NCBI GenBank assembly: GCA_003134855.1
Contig: PLCS01000007.1
Span: forward strand, 443,011 to 507,010
Length of the DNA stretch: 64,000 nucleotides
Source of the DNA: Acidobacteriaceae bacterium
GTDB lineage: Bacteria > Acidobacteriota > Terriglobia > Terriglobales > Acidobacteriaceae
Reading direction: 5' to 3'
The notes below the pieces were generated by a model. It did not search any database. It worked only from the letters and a program-made list of their open reading frames with translations, and had not been told where the DNA came from. Both the position numbers and the translations under genes were made by a program. Of this stretch, positions 43,329 to 52,134 are shown piece by piece (position 1 is the stretch's first letter; each line of letters begins with the position of its first letter).

Positions 43329-44798
43329 CGGCGCCGCGACGATGGCGATGGAAGTAGCCGCAGAGGTGGAAGGAACCTGGGAGTCCAACTTGCCCGTAGT
43401 GGTGGCGTCGAAGGTATAGGCGTCGAAGTAGGGGCTGCCATCCGAACCCACTTCAAAGACGTAGGAATCTGTTGAATCCTCGGCCAGTCCAAGCGGTTGA
43501 GCACCAGCCGCAACCGTGCTGCCCGTGGATATCCCGCTCGCCGTCACCGCAAATCCGGTGATGTTGCCTGCATTGCCGATGCCCATCCCGTTGGCAACAT
43601 AGACATAATCGCCCGAGGCAATAGGCAGGATGAAGTTGGGCGACACTCCGCCACTGGAAGAGGGATTGCTGGCGTTGAGCTCCGTCAGATTGCCGCCATT
43701 GATGGTAAAGACGCGCAAGCCTCCGGAGTTGGCGGTGGAATTGGATGCGATCTCGCCGATGTACAGGAACCGGCTCTGGGGATCCGTGGCCACTGATATT
43801 GCAGAGCCGGCTGACGTGTTCGTCGGCTTGATTGGCGTGGCGCCAACACCGAGCGTGCCAGAGCTGAAGCCGAAGGCCTGAGTGCCGGTCGAGCCCAGGG
43901 CGACGGCAATGATCGCACCATTCGGAGAGATGGTGATCCCACCCGGCGCAATCGTGATGCTGGCCAGGGATTGCGGCTGCGCCGTGCGGCTTGAGTCGAG
44001 TGTGCCTGTTGAGGTGATGGGGTAAGCGGTGAGCGTCCCCGCCCCAGAGGCATCCAGCAGCCATTTCCCGCTTGGGTCCACCGCGAGCGCCGCAGCCGCC
44101 GTGTCCCCGTTGAACGCGACTCCTGCCGAGAGTGCGCCGTTGCTGCCGATGGTGTAGAGGGTAATGCCGCCAGCAGTCGAAGCCACATAGAGGAAAGCTT
44201 CGCCGCTGGGGGCGATGGCGACAGCGGTGGCGCCGCTCACGGATTGAGAACTGCCGGAGATGGCCGTCAGTGCGCCGGAGCTGATCGAGAATCCCGCAAT
44301 CTGCCCGGGGCTCCCACTGTTCAGGATATAGAATTTGCCGCTCGTGCTGGCCGTGGTAGTGCAGCCGCTGGAGGAGACCCCAACGGCCACGCAAACGACG
44401 GTGGTTTCCGCAATGCTGTTGGAGACGCCGGTGACCGTAATGTCGTAGATTCCGGTGGTCGTAGAGGACGTGGTGGTTGCGGTCAGCGTTGAAGTTTGCG
44501 CCGTCGTGCTGCTGAAGGTAAGCGAAGACGAAGAAAAGTCGCAAGTGGGACTAGTGGCGTTGGAAGGCGCGGTGGTAACGGCGCAAGTCAGCGCAACCGT
44601 CCCGGTAAAGGAACTTCCCGGAGTCACAGTGATCGTGGAGGTGCCGGAGGTCGAGCCGGAGCTGATGGTGATGGCGCCGCTGTTGGTCAGCGTGAAGCTG
44701 GTGCTGCTGTTGCCGCCCGGCGCCTGCCAGAAATTTCCGCAACCCGCCAAAAACGGCGCCGCCGCCAGCAACAACTGTGCAAACCTTCCCATCTTCAT
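43326..44798 (-). CDS. Lactonase-type beta-propeller lipoprotein with N-terminal Ig-like domain
   Basis: 490 residues from ATG 44798, which has AGGAG five bases upstream. The lipobox is LLLAAAPFLAGC. An Ig-like threonine/serine-rich domain (about 30-140; SFTGTVALTCAVTTAPSNAT) is followed by a seven-bladed propeller typical of the YVTN/lactonase family (FYILNSGSPGQIAGFSI, LAVDPSGKWLLDASGAGT, AISVATDPQSRFLYIGE, GDYVYVANGMG). Members may be lactonases or surface beta-propellers without enzyme activity; no catalytic residues could be verified. The gene ends inside the MITE-like repeat. Confidence 0.8.
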   Translation of the reverse strand: MKMGRFAQLLLAAAPFLAGCGNFWQAPGGNSSTSFTLTNSGAITISSGSTSGTSTITVTPGSSFTGTVALTCAVTTAPSNATSPTCDFSSSSLTFSSTTAQTSTLTATTTSSTTTGIYDITVTGVSNSIAETTVVCVAVGVSSSGCTTTASTSGKFYILNSGSPGQIAGFSISSGALTAISGSSQSVSGATAVAIAPSGEAFLYVASTAGGITLYTIGSNGALSAGVAFNGDTAAAALAVDPSGKWLLDASGAGTLTAYPITSTGTLDSSRTAQPQSLASITIAPGGITISPNGAIIAVALGSTGTQAFGFSSGTLGVGATPIKPTNTSAGSAISVATDPQSRFLYIGEIASNSTANSGGLRVFTINGGNLTELNASNPSSSGGVSPNFILPIASGDYVYVANGMGIGNAGNITGFAVTASGISTGSTVAAGAQPLGLAEDSTDSYVFEVGSDGSPYFDAYTFDATTTGKLDSQVPSTSAATSIAIVAAP

Positions 44799-45045
44799 CG
44801 CCGCTCCTTTTGCGCAGTTTTCATACCGCGTCGTTCTCATGAACTCGTATACAGGCTACCGCTTGCTAGCGCATTTGTCTTGCCGGACAATCCAGCCTGC
44901 GCGCGCATCGCCCATTATGAATGTAGACGCAGAGTGGCGGGAATTCGCTTGGGGGGCGGCGACGCGGCGCTGGCGCTGTGTGCCCGCACCCCAGGCTGAT
45001 AGATTTTAGTAAGGCCGTATCGCGCGCCCCCGAAGGAAGCCAGCC

Positions 45046-46110
45046 ATGTTCCACACCACGGAAGATATTCGCATTCAATGGACCAAGGTGGTTCTCCCTC
45101 CGGTCTTCCTTGAGGAAGAGCGCCCGGTGACGGAGGCCGCCTCGGCGACAATCTATGACGCCCGCGAAGAAATCTCCGCCATCCTCAATGGGCAAGACAC
45201 GCGGCTGCTGGTGCTGGCCGGCCCCTGCTCGATTCACGATACCCTGGCCGCGCGCGAGTATGCCGGGCTGCTGAAAGCCGCGATTGAAGAGTTCTCCGCC
45301 GAGCTGCGCATCGTGATGCGCGTCTACTTCGAAAAGCCCCGCACCACCGTCGGCTGGAAGGGGCTCATCAACGATCCCCACCTCGATCAGTCGTACAAGA
45401 TCAACGACGGCCTGCGCCTGGCGCGGCATCTGCTGCTCGACCTGGCCGAGATGGGCGTGCCCGCCGGAACCGAATTCCTCGACGTGATCTCGCCGCAGTA
45501 CATCGCCGGCCTCGTGAGCTGGGGGGCCATCGGCGCGCGCACCACCGAGAGCCAGATTCACCGCCAACTGGTCAGCGGCATCTCCTGCCCGGTGGGCTTC
45601 AAGAACGGCACCTCCGGCAATGTGCAGATCGCCGTCGACGCGATCCTCTCCGCCGCTCATTCGCACTCCTTTCTAGGCCTCACCAAAACCGGCCAATCGG
45701 CGATCCTGGTCACCACGGGGAATCCGGATTGCCACATTATCCTACGCGGCGGCCGGGGGACGGTGAACTACACCGCCGAAAGCGTTGCCGAGACAGCCGC
45801 TCAGATGGAGAAGGCAGGCCTCCAGCCGCGCATCATGATCGACTTCTCGCACGCCAACTCCAGCAAGGACTATCGGCGACAGGCCACAGTCTGCCACGAT
45901 GTGGCCGGGCAGATTGCCGCCGGCGACAAGCGCATCATGGGCGTGATGATCGAGAGCAACCTGGTGGCGGGAGCGCAGCCGCTGCTGGCGGGCCAGCCGC
46001 TGGACGCACTGGTTTACGGCCAGAGCATCACCGACGCCTGCATCGACTGGGCGGAGACTTATGCCCTGCTTAAGGAGTTAGCCGCCGCCGTACGCTCGCG
46101 GCGCGGGTAG
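45046..46110 (+). CDS. aroF: 3-deoxy-7-phosphoheptulonate (DAHP) synthase, class I
   Basis: 354 residues. It catalyses the first step of the shikimate pathway. Signatures are VLAGPCSIHDTLAAREYAGL, MRVYFEKPRTTVGWKGLIND, DPHLDQSYKINDGLRLARHL, GVPAGTEFLDVISPQYIAGL, PVGFKNGTSGNVQIAVDAIL and MIDFSHANSSKDYRRQATVC. This is the AroF/AroG/AroH type; which isoform (Tyr, Phe or Trp feedback) cannot be read, so the symbol is approximate. GAAGGAAG precedes the ATG. The bifunctional AroDE gene for the next steps lies 1 kb downstream on the other strand. Confidence 0.93.
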   Translation: MFHTTEDIRIQWTKVVLPPVFLEEERPVTEAASATIYDAREEISAILNGQDTRLLVLAGPCSIHDTLAAREYAGLLKAAIEEFSAELRIVMRVYFEKPRTTVGWKGLINDPHLDQSYKINDGLRLARHLLLDLAEMGVPAGTEFLDVISPQYIAGLVSWGAIGARTTESQIHRQLVSGISCPVGFKNGTSGNVQIAVDAILSAAHSHSFLGLTKTGQSAILVTTGNPDCHIILRGGRGTVNYTAESVAETAAQMEKAGLQPRIMIDFSHANSSKDYRRQATVCHDVAGQIAAGDKRIMGVMIESNLVAGAQPLLAGQPLDALVYGQSITDACIDWAETYALLKELAAAVRSRRG

Positions 46111-46121
46111 AAAAAACAGGT

Positions 46122-46168
46122 AGAGGTTCGTGGTTTCCCAGGTCTGAAAGTCCGGAGCTGGGACACCC
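46122..46168 (-). repeat. Hairpin repeat family A, copy 9
   Basis: Flank GAGGTTCGTGGTTTCCCA at 46123-46140, a partly paired core (GGTCTGAAAGTCCGGAGC) and flank TGGGACACCC. It lies directly after the DAHP synthase gene. Confidence 0.7.
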
Positions 46169-46259
46169 GCGATTGTAGGAAGTCGAGGCGCTGGCCAGAG
46201 GAGCGGGGCGATGAGCAAGGTTGAGGAGGGGATGAACTCCTACAGGGCATCCGGCAAAT

Positions 46260-46676
46260 TCACGAACAAGCCGGATCAGTCCAGTTTTCGATCTTGAGGC
46301 CCTGGACGCGCCCGAATTCCCGCGTATTGTTAGTCACTAGCGTCAGCCCAAGGCAGCGGGCATGGGCCGCAATCAGCAGATCGTTCGCGCCGATCATCGT
46401 GCCGCGCATCTTGAGATCGGCGCGGATTCTCGCATAGTCGAGGGCAGCCATTGCGGGGTAGTCCAGAACCGCTACGTAGCGCAGAAATTCATCGAGCGCT
46501 CTCTGGTCCTTCTGTCGCCGCGGCGATACCTCGACGCCGTACATCATCTCGGCCTTGGTAATCGCGGAGACGCAGACGTCGCTGACCGCGACTCTCCGAA
46601 GCCTTCTGAGAACAGCGTCGTCGCTGCGCTTCATGATGTAGGAGGAGATGTCGGTGTCAAGCATATAAACGGCCAT
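46260..46676 (-). CDS. vapC: VapC-type PIN-domain ribonuclease toxin
   Basis: 138 residues. PIN-domain acidic residues are at MLDTDISSY (Asp7), TKAEMMYG (Glu about 43), and GANDLLIAAHA (Asp about 97), with the C-terminal strand LTLVTNNTREFGRVQGLKIE. VapC toxins cut tRNA or rRNA when the antitoxin is lost. Start and the vapB stop share one base (TGATG), typical of VapBC operons. The whole-cell target is not deducible. Confidence 0.92.
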   Translation of the reverse strand: MAVYMLDTDISSYIMKRSDDAVLRRLRRVAVSDVCVSAITKAEMMYGVEVSPRRQKDQRALDEFLRYVAVLDYPAMAALDYARIRADLKMRGTMIGANDLLIAAHARCLGLTLVTNNTREFGRVQGLKIENWTDPACS

Positions 46677-46903
46677 CAGAAGGTACGCTCCTGCACAGGC
46701 TGATCCTCAATTCCAACCATGAACTCTTCAGAGGCCACGGCCTCCGATGCAAGATAAGCTGACCAGTCCTGAGGGCGCGCGGAAAGGATGACCTCGTCGC
46801 CCTGTTTCCGGATGAAGACATCCGTGGTGGCGAACTGAAACTCCTTGGGAAGCCGGACTGCCTGACTCCGATTATTCATGAAAATCCTGGCTGTACGCTG
46901 CAT
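46676..46903 (-). CDS. vapB: VapB-type AbrB-like antitoxin
   Basis: 75 residues from ATG 46903; a longer frame to 47098 runs into a repeat and lacks any match. The N-terminal AbrB/SpoVT fold (RIFMNNRSQAVRLPKEFQFA, then DVFIRKQGDEVILSARP) binds DNA, and the C-terminal tail wraps around the toxin. It precedes and slightly overlaps vapC. A perfect 14-bp inverted repeat lies directly upstream and is the likely autoregulatory operator. Confidence 0.9.
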   Translation of the reverse strand: MQRTARIFMNNRSQAVRLPKEFQFATTDVFIRKQGDEVILSARPQDWSAYLASEAVASEEFMVGIEDQPVQERTF

Positions 46904-46916
46904 CGCACCCTCCCGC

Positions 46917-46948
46917 CCCTTGGCATATACACAAGTATATGCCAAGGG
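46917..46948 (-). promoter_or_regulatory. Palindromic operator of vapBC
   Basis: A perfect inverted repeat, arms CCCTTGGCATATAC (46917-46930) and its complement (46935-46948), with a 4-base spacer. It is 14 bases before the vapB ATG. Two extra GGCATA half-sites follow upstream (about 46953 and 46977). Confidence 0.7.
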
Positions 46949-47043
46949 CACTGGGGCATACAAGGGAGAAGCAATTTGGCATAACGGACGCCCGGCGAAA
47001 CGACTGTGCGCTTCGGGTCTTAAGTCGAGAGGAAAGCGCATCC

Positions 47044-47083
47044 GGAGGATTTCCCAGGTCTCAAAACGAGACCTAGGAAGCCG
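47044..47083 (-). repeat. Hairpin repeat family A, copy 10 (short)
   Basis: TTTCCCAGGTCTC, a 5-base loop, then GAGACCTAGGAA. It ends before the AroDE gene's stop. Confidence 0.55.
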
Positions 47084-47094
47084 AAAACACTTCC

Positions 47095-48675
47095 TCATCC
47101 CCGCCTGCGCAGCTCCAACTCCACGACGCGCAGCATCTCCGCCTCGGGGGCCGGTTTGCCGGTCCAGATTTCAAACTGGCGCGCGCCTTGCTGGACGAAC
47201 ATCTCCATGCCGCTGATCACCGGGATCCCGCGCGACTTGGCCAGCTTGAGGAGCGGCGTTTCCAGCGGGTTGTAGACCATGTCCATGACCAAGCCGGCGT
47301 TGAGTTCGTTCTCGGCAACCGGCATGGGCGTCTTGTTGCCGGCCATGCCGCAGGGAGTGGCATTGATGAGCACGTCGAAGCGGCCCTTGGCGAACTGCTC
47401 CCACTTCAGCACATGAGCCTTGGCGTCCTTGGCCAGCGCCACGGCCTGTTCGTGGATCACGTTGACGATGAAGACCTCCGCGCCCTGGTCCACCAGGCCG
47501 AAGACGCCGGCCCGCGCCGCGCCGCCCGCGCCGACGACGGCAATCCGCGCGCCCTTGAGCTTGAGGCGCTTTTCCAGCGGGCGAACCACTCCGGCCACAT
47601 CGGTGTTGAAGCCGACGATCTTGCCGTCGCTGCTGACGCGCAGCGTATTGCAGGCGCCGATGCGTGTGGTGAGCGCGTCCATGTTCGCCAGGTGGGGCAG
47701 AATCTCCTGCTTGAGCGGCATGGTCACGGCCGCGCCGGCCAGCGGCAGCTCGCGCAGCAGCTTCAGGAGGTCGGCCAGCTTTTGCACCTTCAGCGGCAGC
47801 AGCACCGCGTTCACTCCCTCGCGGCGGAAGGCGGTGTTCTGCATTAGCGGCGAGAGGGAGTGGTGGATGGGGTTGCCCGCCACGCCGAAGATGCGCGTCG
47901 CGTGGTCCAGTTGCTCGACGCGGTAGAGGTCGCGCAGGGTGCGGACGGTTGCCTGGCCGGGGGCGGTTTCAGTTCCGTCGGAGAACGACGCGAAGGTGAA
48001 GGCCGCCCCGGCGCGCAGACCCAGCACGCGGCTGACCAGCCCTTCCTCGCCCATGGCGATGCCGGCCACCTGAGCCGAGCGGGAGCGCTCCGCGATCAAT
48101 TTCAAGACGGCCAGGTTGTCGGCCAGGGACTTCGCCGTCGAAACCACCTTGACGAAATCGGGCCGGAAGGCCTCGATGCGCGTTGCCGCCTGCTCCAGGT
48201 TCTTGGTGCGCGTGAAGTCGTGAAAGCTGACCAGCAGCGCTGTGCCCGCCGCCCGCAGCGCAGCGCGCAGTTGGTCCAATTGCCGGAGCGTGGCCTCCTC
48301 GGCCGACTCGACCTCCAGATCGACAATCTGGCATCCGGCTTCGGCAGCCTTGGTCAGCACGTCCAGTTCGGCCCTGAGCGACCCCTCGAAGCTGCCGCCA
48401 TACTCTTTGCGACGGCAGGTGGCGATAACCGTCGCCTCGCGGTGCGCTTCCAGGAACTCCTTCACCCTGGGCAGAGCCGAGGCCGGCTTGGGCAGCGAAT
48501 CGAGGCGCAGTTCGAGGAATCGGGCATCGGCCAGCGCCGCTGTCGCCCGCTCGATCAACTCCGCTGCCGAGGAGGCCTGAATGGCTACGCACAGCTTGCC
48601 GATATTGCCCAGGCGCAGCCGCTGCAAGGGCGGCACGGGCGCGGATTGAGGCGAATTGGAGATGAAAACAGGCAT
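47095..48675 (-). CDS. aroDE: Bifunctional 3-dehydroquinate dehydratase / shikimate dehydrogenase
   Basis: 526 residues, a fusion of AroD (type I, about 30-250) and AroE (about 260-526). AroD residues are FLELRLDSLP, CRRKEYGGSF, the His in SFHDFTR and the Schiff-base Lys in FVKVVSTAKS. AroE residues are NPIHHSLSPLMQNTAFR (shikimate binding), VTMPLKQEILPHLANMD (catalytic Lys), IGACNTLRV, GFNTDVAGV and the NADP loop GAGGAARAGV. It catalyses steps 3 and 4 of aromatic synthesis. The start is uncertain (48675 or 48693); neither has a clear ribosome-binding site. Confidence 0.92.
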   Translation of the reverse strand: MPVFISNSPQSAPVPPLQRLRLGNIGKLCVAIQASSAAELIERATAALADARFLELRLDSLPKPASALPRVKEFLEAHREATVIATCRRKEYGGSFEGSLRAELDVLTKAAEAGCQIVDLEVESAEEATLRQLDQLRAALRAAGTALLVSFHDFTRTKNLEQAATRIEAFRPDFVKVVSTAKSLADNLAVLKLIAERSRSAQVAGIAMGEEGLVSRVLGLRAGAAFTFASFSDGTETAPGQATVRTLRDLYRVEQLDHATRIFGVAGNPIHHSLSPLMQNTAFRREGVNAVLLPLKVQKLADLLKLLRELPLAGAAVTMPLKQEILPHLANMDALTTRIGACNTLRVSSDGKIVGFNTDVAGVVRPLEKRLKLKGARIAVVGAGGAARAGVFGLVDQGAEVFIVNVIHEQAVALAKDAKAHVLKWEQFAKGRFDVLINATPCGMAGNKTPMPVAENELNAGLVMDMVYNPLETPLLKLAKSRGIPVISGMEMFVQQGARQFEIWTGKPAPEAEMLRVVELELRRRG

Positions 48676-48858
48676 AAGCGTCGATTGTCGCATCTTATAG
48701 CGATTTAGACCAGGATGCAACTGCTTTGTCACTACGCACTGGGAGGCATGCGTGTTCCCCCAAGCAATGCCTGCAAATGCGGGTAGGCGCAAGGTGTATC
48801 CTTTACCGGAGAATCGAAGCAATCTGTCTGGGCCGGAAAGCTGCGGAATGAGATTTGC

Positions 48859-48960
48859 CGGGTGCCCCACCCTCGCCGCGTTCTTGTTTTTGCGGCTTCG
48901 GGGTCCCCAACGATAGGTCTTCGTCGTTGGGGTGATCCAGGGTGGGAAACCACGAACCCC
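48859..48960 (+). repeat. Hairpin repeat family A, copy 11, with 38-bp perfect inverted partner
   Basis: It starts with GGGTGCCCCACCCTCGCC and ends TGGGAAACCACGAACCCC, with a nested second hairpin (GGTCCCCAACGATAGG). Bases 48860-48897 are an exact reverse complement of 50002-50039. It lies in the 313-base gap upstream of the aldo/keto reductase gene. Confidence 0.8.
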
Positions 48961-48988
48961 AACCAGCCACGTACTAAAGGAACTCATC

Positions 48989-49981
48989 GTGTACCTTGCC
49001 AACGAACAGCGTTACGACACCATGCAATACCGCCGCGCGGGCCGCAGTGGCCTGCTTCTGCCCGCCATCTCGCTGGGCCTGTGGCACAACTTCGGCGGCG
49101 CGGATGTCTTTGAGAACAGCCGCGCGATGGTGTGCCGGGCCTTCGATCTGGGCATTACCCACTTCGACCTGGCCAATAACTACGGCCCGCCTCCGGGCAG
49201 CGCGGAAGCCAACTTCGGCCAGATTCTGCGCCTGGACCTGGCCCAGCATCGCGACGAGCTGATCCTCAGCACCAAAGCCGGCTACGATATGTGGCCCGGC
49301 CCTTACGGCGACTGGGGATCGCGCAAGTATCTGCTGGCCAGCCTGGACCAGAGCCTCAAACGCATGGGCGTGGAGTACGTGGACATCTTCTACTCCCATC
49401 GCCCCGATCCGGAAACTCCCGTGGAAGAGACCATGGGCGCGCTCGATCAGGCGGTGCGCTCGGGCAAGGCACTCTACGCCGGCATCTCCAACTACAGCGC
49501 CAGCCAGGCCGCCGCGGCGATCAAGATTCTGCGCGAACTGGGCACGCCCTGCCTCATTCATCAGCCCAAGTACTCGATGTTTGTGCGCACGCCAGAACAG
49601 GGACTTCTGGATGTGCTGGGCAATGAGGGCGTCGGCGCCATCGCCTTCTGTCCGCTGGCGCAGGGCCTCTTGACCAATCGCTATTTGCAGGGCATTCCCC
49701 CCGGCTCGCGCGCCACAAAAGCCATCTTTCTGAAGAGCAGCGACATCACTGAAGGCCGCCTCAAGCAGATTCGCGCACTGAATGAACTGGCCTTGCAGCG
49801 CGGCCAGTCGTTGGCGCAGATGGCGCTGGCCTGGGTGCTGCGCGATCAGCGCATGACCTCGGCACTGATCGGCGCCAGCCGCGTCGAGCAAATTGAGCAG
49901 AACGTCGCCGTGCTCGCCAATCCCAGCTTTACGGCCGAGGAGTTGGCCTGCATCGACGCGATTCTGGAGCAGGCGGGGTGA
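48989..49981 (+). CDS. Aldo/keto reductase (YghZ-like)
   Basis: 330 residues from GTG 48989, with AAAGGAACTC upstream. The family start is MQYRRAGRSGLLLPAISLGL, followed by the catalytic Asp/Tyr/Lys/His region (FDLANNYGPPPGSAEANFGQ; STKAGYDM; DIFYSHRPD) and NADPH-binding tail (SALIGASRVEQIEQNV). Members of the YghZ/GldR group reduce short aldehydes such as glyceraldehyde 3-phosphate. It is the only gene between two inverted repeats of 38 identical bases, so it may have moved as a unit. Confidence 0.9.
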   Translation: MYLANEQRYDTMQYRRAGRSGLLLPAISLGLWHNFGGADVFENSRAMVCRAFDLGITHFDLANNYGPPPGSAEANFGQILRLDLAQHRDELILSTKAGYDMWPGPYGDWGSRKYLLASLDQSLKRMGVEYVDIFYSHRPDPETPVEETMGALDQAVRSGKALYAGISNYSASQAAAAIKILRELGTPCLIHQPKYSMFVRTPEQGLLDVLGNEGVGAIAFCPLAQGLLTNRYLQGIPPGSRATKAIFLKSSDITEGRLKQIRALNELALQRGQSLAQMALAWVLRDQRMTSALIGASRVEQIEQNVAVLANPSFTAEELACIDAILEQAG

Positions 49982-49986
49982 GATTA

Positions 49987-50045
49987 GTGGATTCCCACCC
50001 TAGCCGCAAAAACAAGAACGCGGCGAGGGTGGGGCACCCAGATTT
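49987..50045 (-). repeat. Hairpin repeat family A, copy 12, inverted partner of copy 11
   Basis: CCCACCCT-A-GCCGC paired with GCGGC-G-AGGGTGGG around a 12-base loop. Bases 50002-50039 are the exact reverse complement of 48860-48897. It follows the aldo/keto reductase stop. Confidence 0.8.
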
Positions 50046-50065
50046 CAAATTGAATTAGAAATGTA

Positions 50066-50661
50066 TTATCCTTTGAACGCCGCGAGAATCTCTCCTGTCG
50101 AGCGCACCAGGCCCATGCGGGGAAAGATGCGTCCTACGCTGTTTGCGTGGCTCTCGGCGTTCGAGCCGGTCATGGCATCCTCGGCAAAGATCAGCTCATA
50201 GCCGCGCTCGTAGGCGTCGCGCGCGGTGCTCTCCACGCCGAACTCGGTGGAGATGCCGCAGAGGATGATCGTGGTTAGATTGCGGCGGCGCAGTTGCAGG
50301 TCAAGGTCGGTGCCGTAGAACGCGCCCCACTGGCGCTTGAGAATCACAATGTCGCTGGGCTGGCGGTCTAGCTCGGGAATCAACTCGCTCCAATCCGGCG
50401 GTAGCGCGCCGGTGGAGCGCATCGGCTGGTCGGAGGTGGGTTTCAGCCGGTCAGCGCCATCCGCCGCGCCGCCCACATGGACCAGCACCGGCTGCGCTCC
50501 GGCGGTGCGTGCAGCGTTGAGCAGACGCGCGCAGTTGGCAATGACGTCCGCTTTAGCGTGCGGCCCGCCGCCGGTATTCCCACAATGCCCTCTTGCAGAT
50601 CGATGACTACCATGGCTGTGCGGCGCGGTTCGAGTTTAAATTCAAGTTTCTCTTCGCTCAT
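50066..50661 (-). pseudogene. Isochorismatase-family hydrolase, frameshifted
   Basis: The N-terminal frame from ATG 50661 (TAMVVIDLQEGIVGIPAAG) ends early; the second frame continues with VLVHVGGAADGADRLKPTSD, VILKRQWGAFYGTDLDLQLR and LCGISTEFGVESTARDAYER. Together they give the Asp-Lys-Cys triad of cysteine hydrolases of this family. The join needs one extra base near 50561-50572, in a GCGGCGGGC run. The start overlaps the MFS gene stop as ATGA, so they form one transcript. It may be a genuine decay or a sequencing error. Confidence 0.8.
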
Positions 50662-52013
50662 TGCTCAATTCCCTCCTCCGCCTGCTGCAAGCTCTCTGCC
50701 GGAATGATACCCATCTCCATGTAGATCGGCCGAATTTGCCTCCGCAACGCCGGCAGCCTTGTCGCGAACCAGGCCGCGCCCAGCAGCACCAACGCGCCGT
50801 TGACCATCACCGTCAAGGGCGCGCCCATCGCGGTTGCCATGGACCCGGCCAGCAGGCTGCCAAAGGGCGCCATGCCCATAAACGCCATCGTATAGTAACT
50901 CATCACGCGCCCGCGCTTGTCTTCCGTGACAATCGTCTGGATCACGGTGTTGCTGGCGGCCATGCCCTGCATCATGCCCATGCCTGCAAGGAAGACCATC
51001 GCCATCGAAAGCCAGAACCAGCGCGAGAGCCCGAAGCCGACGAGGCCCGCGCCGAAGACCGCCGCGGCAATGGGAATCATCTTCACCAGCCCGCGCACGT
51101 GCCTGCGCGCCGCCAGCGAGAGCGCCGAGAGCAGCGCGCCCAGGCCCATCGCGCCCATCAGGAATCCCAGCGTGTGCGGCCCGCCTCCGAGCACCTTCTT
51201 GGCGAAGATCGGCATCAGCACCACGTACGGCATGCCCATCAGGCTGATCAGAGCAAAGAGCATCAGGATGGTGCGGATGGGCAGAAACTCCGAGACGTAG
51301 GTCCAACCGGCCTGCAACTCGGTGAGCATCGATGTGGCCGCGCGCTTCACCACCGGCGCATGAAGGCGCATCATCAGCAGCGAGGCAATGACGGCGATGT
51401 AGCTGATGCCGTCGATCAGAAAGCACCAGCCCTCGCTGGAGACCGCGATCAGCATTCCGGCCAGCGACGGGCCGATCAGACGCGCCACATTGACCATCGA
51501 CGAGTTGATGGCGATGGCGTTCTGCAGGTCGCGCTTGTCATCGACCATCTTGACCATGAAGGACTGGCGGCCGGGCATATCGAAGGCATTGACGCAGCCC
51601 TGCATCACGCTCAGCATGAGCAGCAGGGGAATCGTGATGTGGCCGGAGAGCGTCAGCGCCGCCAGCGCCAGCGATTGCACCATCGACAGGGTCTGCGTCC
51701 ACACCAGCACCTGACGGCGGTCGAGCCGGTCCACCCACACGCCGGCAAAGGGCGCCAGCAGGAAGGTGGGAATCTGCCCGGCGAAGCTGACCGTGCCCAG
51801 CAGCAAAGCCGAGCCGGTCAGCCGGTAGACCAGCCAGCCGGTCGCCACGCGCGTCATCCACGTGCCGATTAAAGAGATGGTCTGCCCGCCGAAGAAGAGC
51901 CGGAAGTTGCGATGGCGCAGCGCCCGCCACGCATGAGAGACGCCGGCGCGCGGCTCCGCTTCCAGGCCGGACTCGGCCACGTCTCCCGGCATTGCTGGAT
52001 CCATCCCGCCCAA
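50658..52013 (-). CDS. Major facilitator superfamily exporter (EntS-like)
   Basis: 451 residues with about 12 membrane helices (FRLFFGGQTISLIGTWMTRV through LTVMVNGALVLLGAAWFATR). The N-terminal WRALRHRNFRLFFGGQTIS and QIPTFLLAPFAGVWVDRLDRR are typical of the MFS_3/EntS group, which exports siderophores or drugs. The substrate is unknown. The start is 52013 or the ATG at 52004. Its end overlaps the start of the isochorismatase-like gene, so the two are co-translated. Confidence 0.88.
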   Translation of the reverse strand: MGGMDPAMPGDVAESGLEAEPRAGVSHAWRALRHRNFRLFFGGQTISLIGTWMTRVATGWLVYRLTGSALLLGTVSFAGQIPTFLLAPFAGVWVDRLDRRQVLVWTQTLSMVQSLALAALTLSGHITIPLLLMLSVMQGCVNAFDMPGRQSFMVKMVDDKRDLQNAIAINSSMVNVARLIGPSLAGMLIAVSSEGWCFLIDGISYIAVIASLLMMRLHAPVVKRAATSMLTELQAGWTYVSEFLPIRTILMLFALISLMGMPYVVLMPIFAKKVLGGGPHTLGFLMGAMGLGALLSALSLAARRHVRGLVKMIPIAAAVFGAGLVGFGLSRWFWLSMAMVFLAGMGMMQGMAASNTVIQTIVTEDKRGRVMSYYTMAFMGMAPFGSLLAGSMATAMGAPLTVMVNGALVLLGAAWFATRLPALRRQIRPIYMEMGIIPAESLQQAEEGIEQ

Positions 52014-52134
52014 AATCGCTTCCTCATTCGCAGTTTATCGTGGCGGGCATTTCGAGGCGCAGCCTGTTCCTGAATGCGCAATTGCGCATCTTCCGGTTTC
52101 GGTCGCATATCGTAGCGTTTCGCTGGCCAGCAGC

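Noticed and set aside
50661-51872. 403-codon open frame on the plus strand
   Set aside because: Antisense to the MFS exporter; His/Arg/Gln-rich as expected of a shadow of membrane helices.
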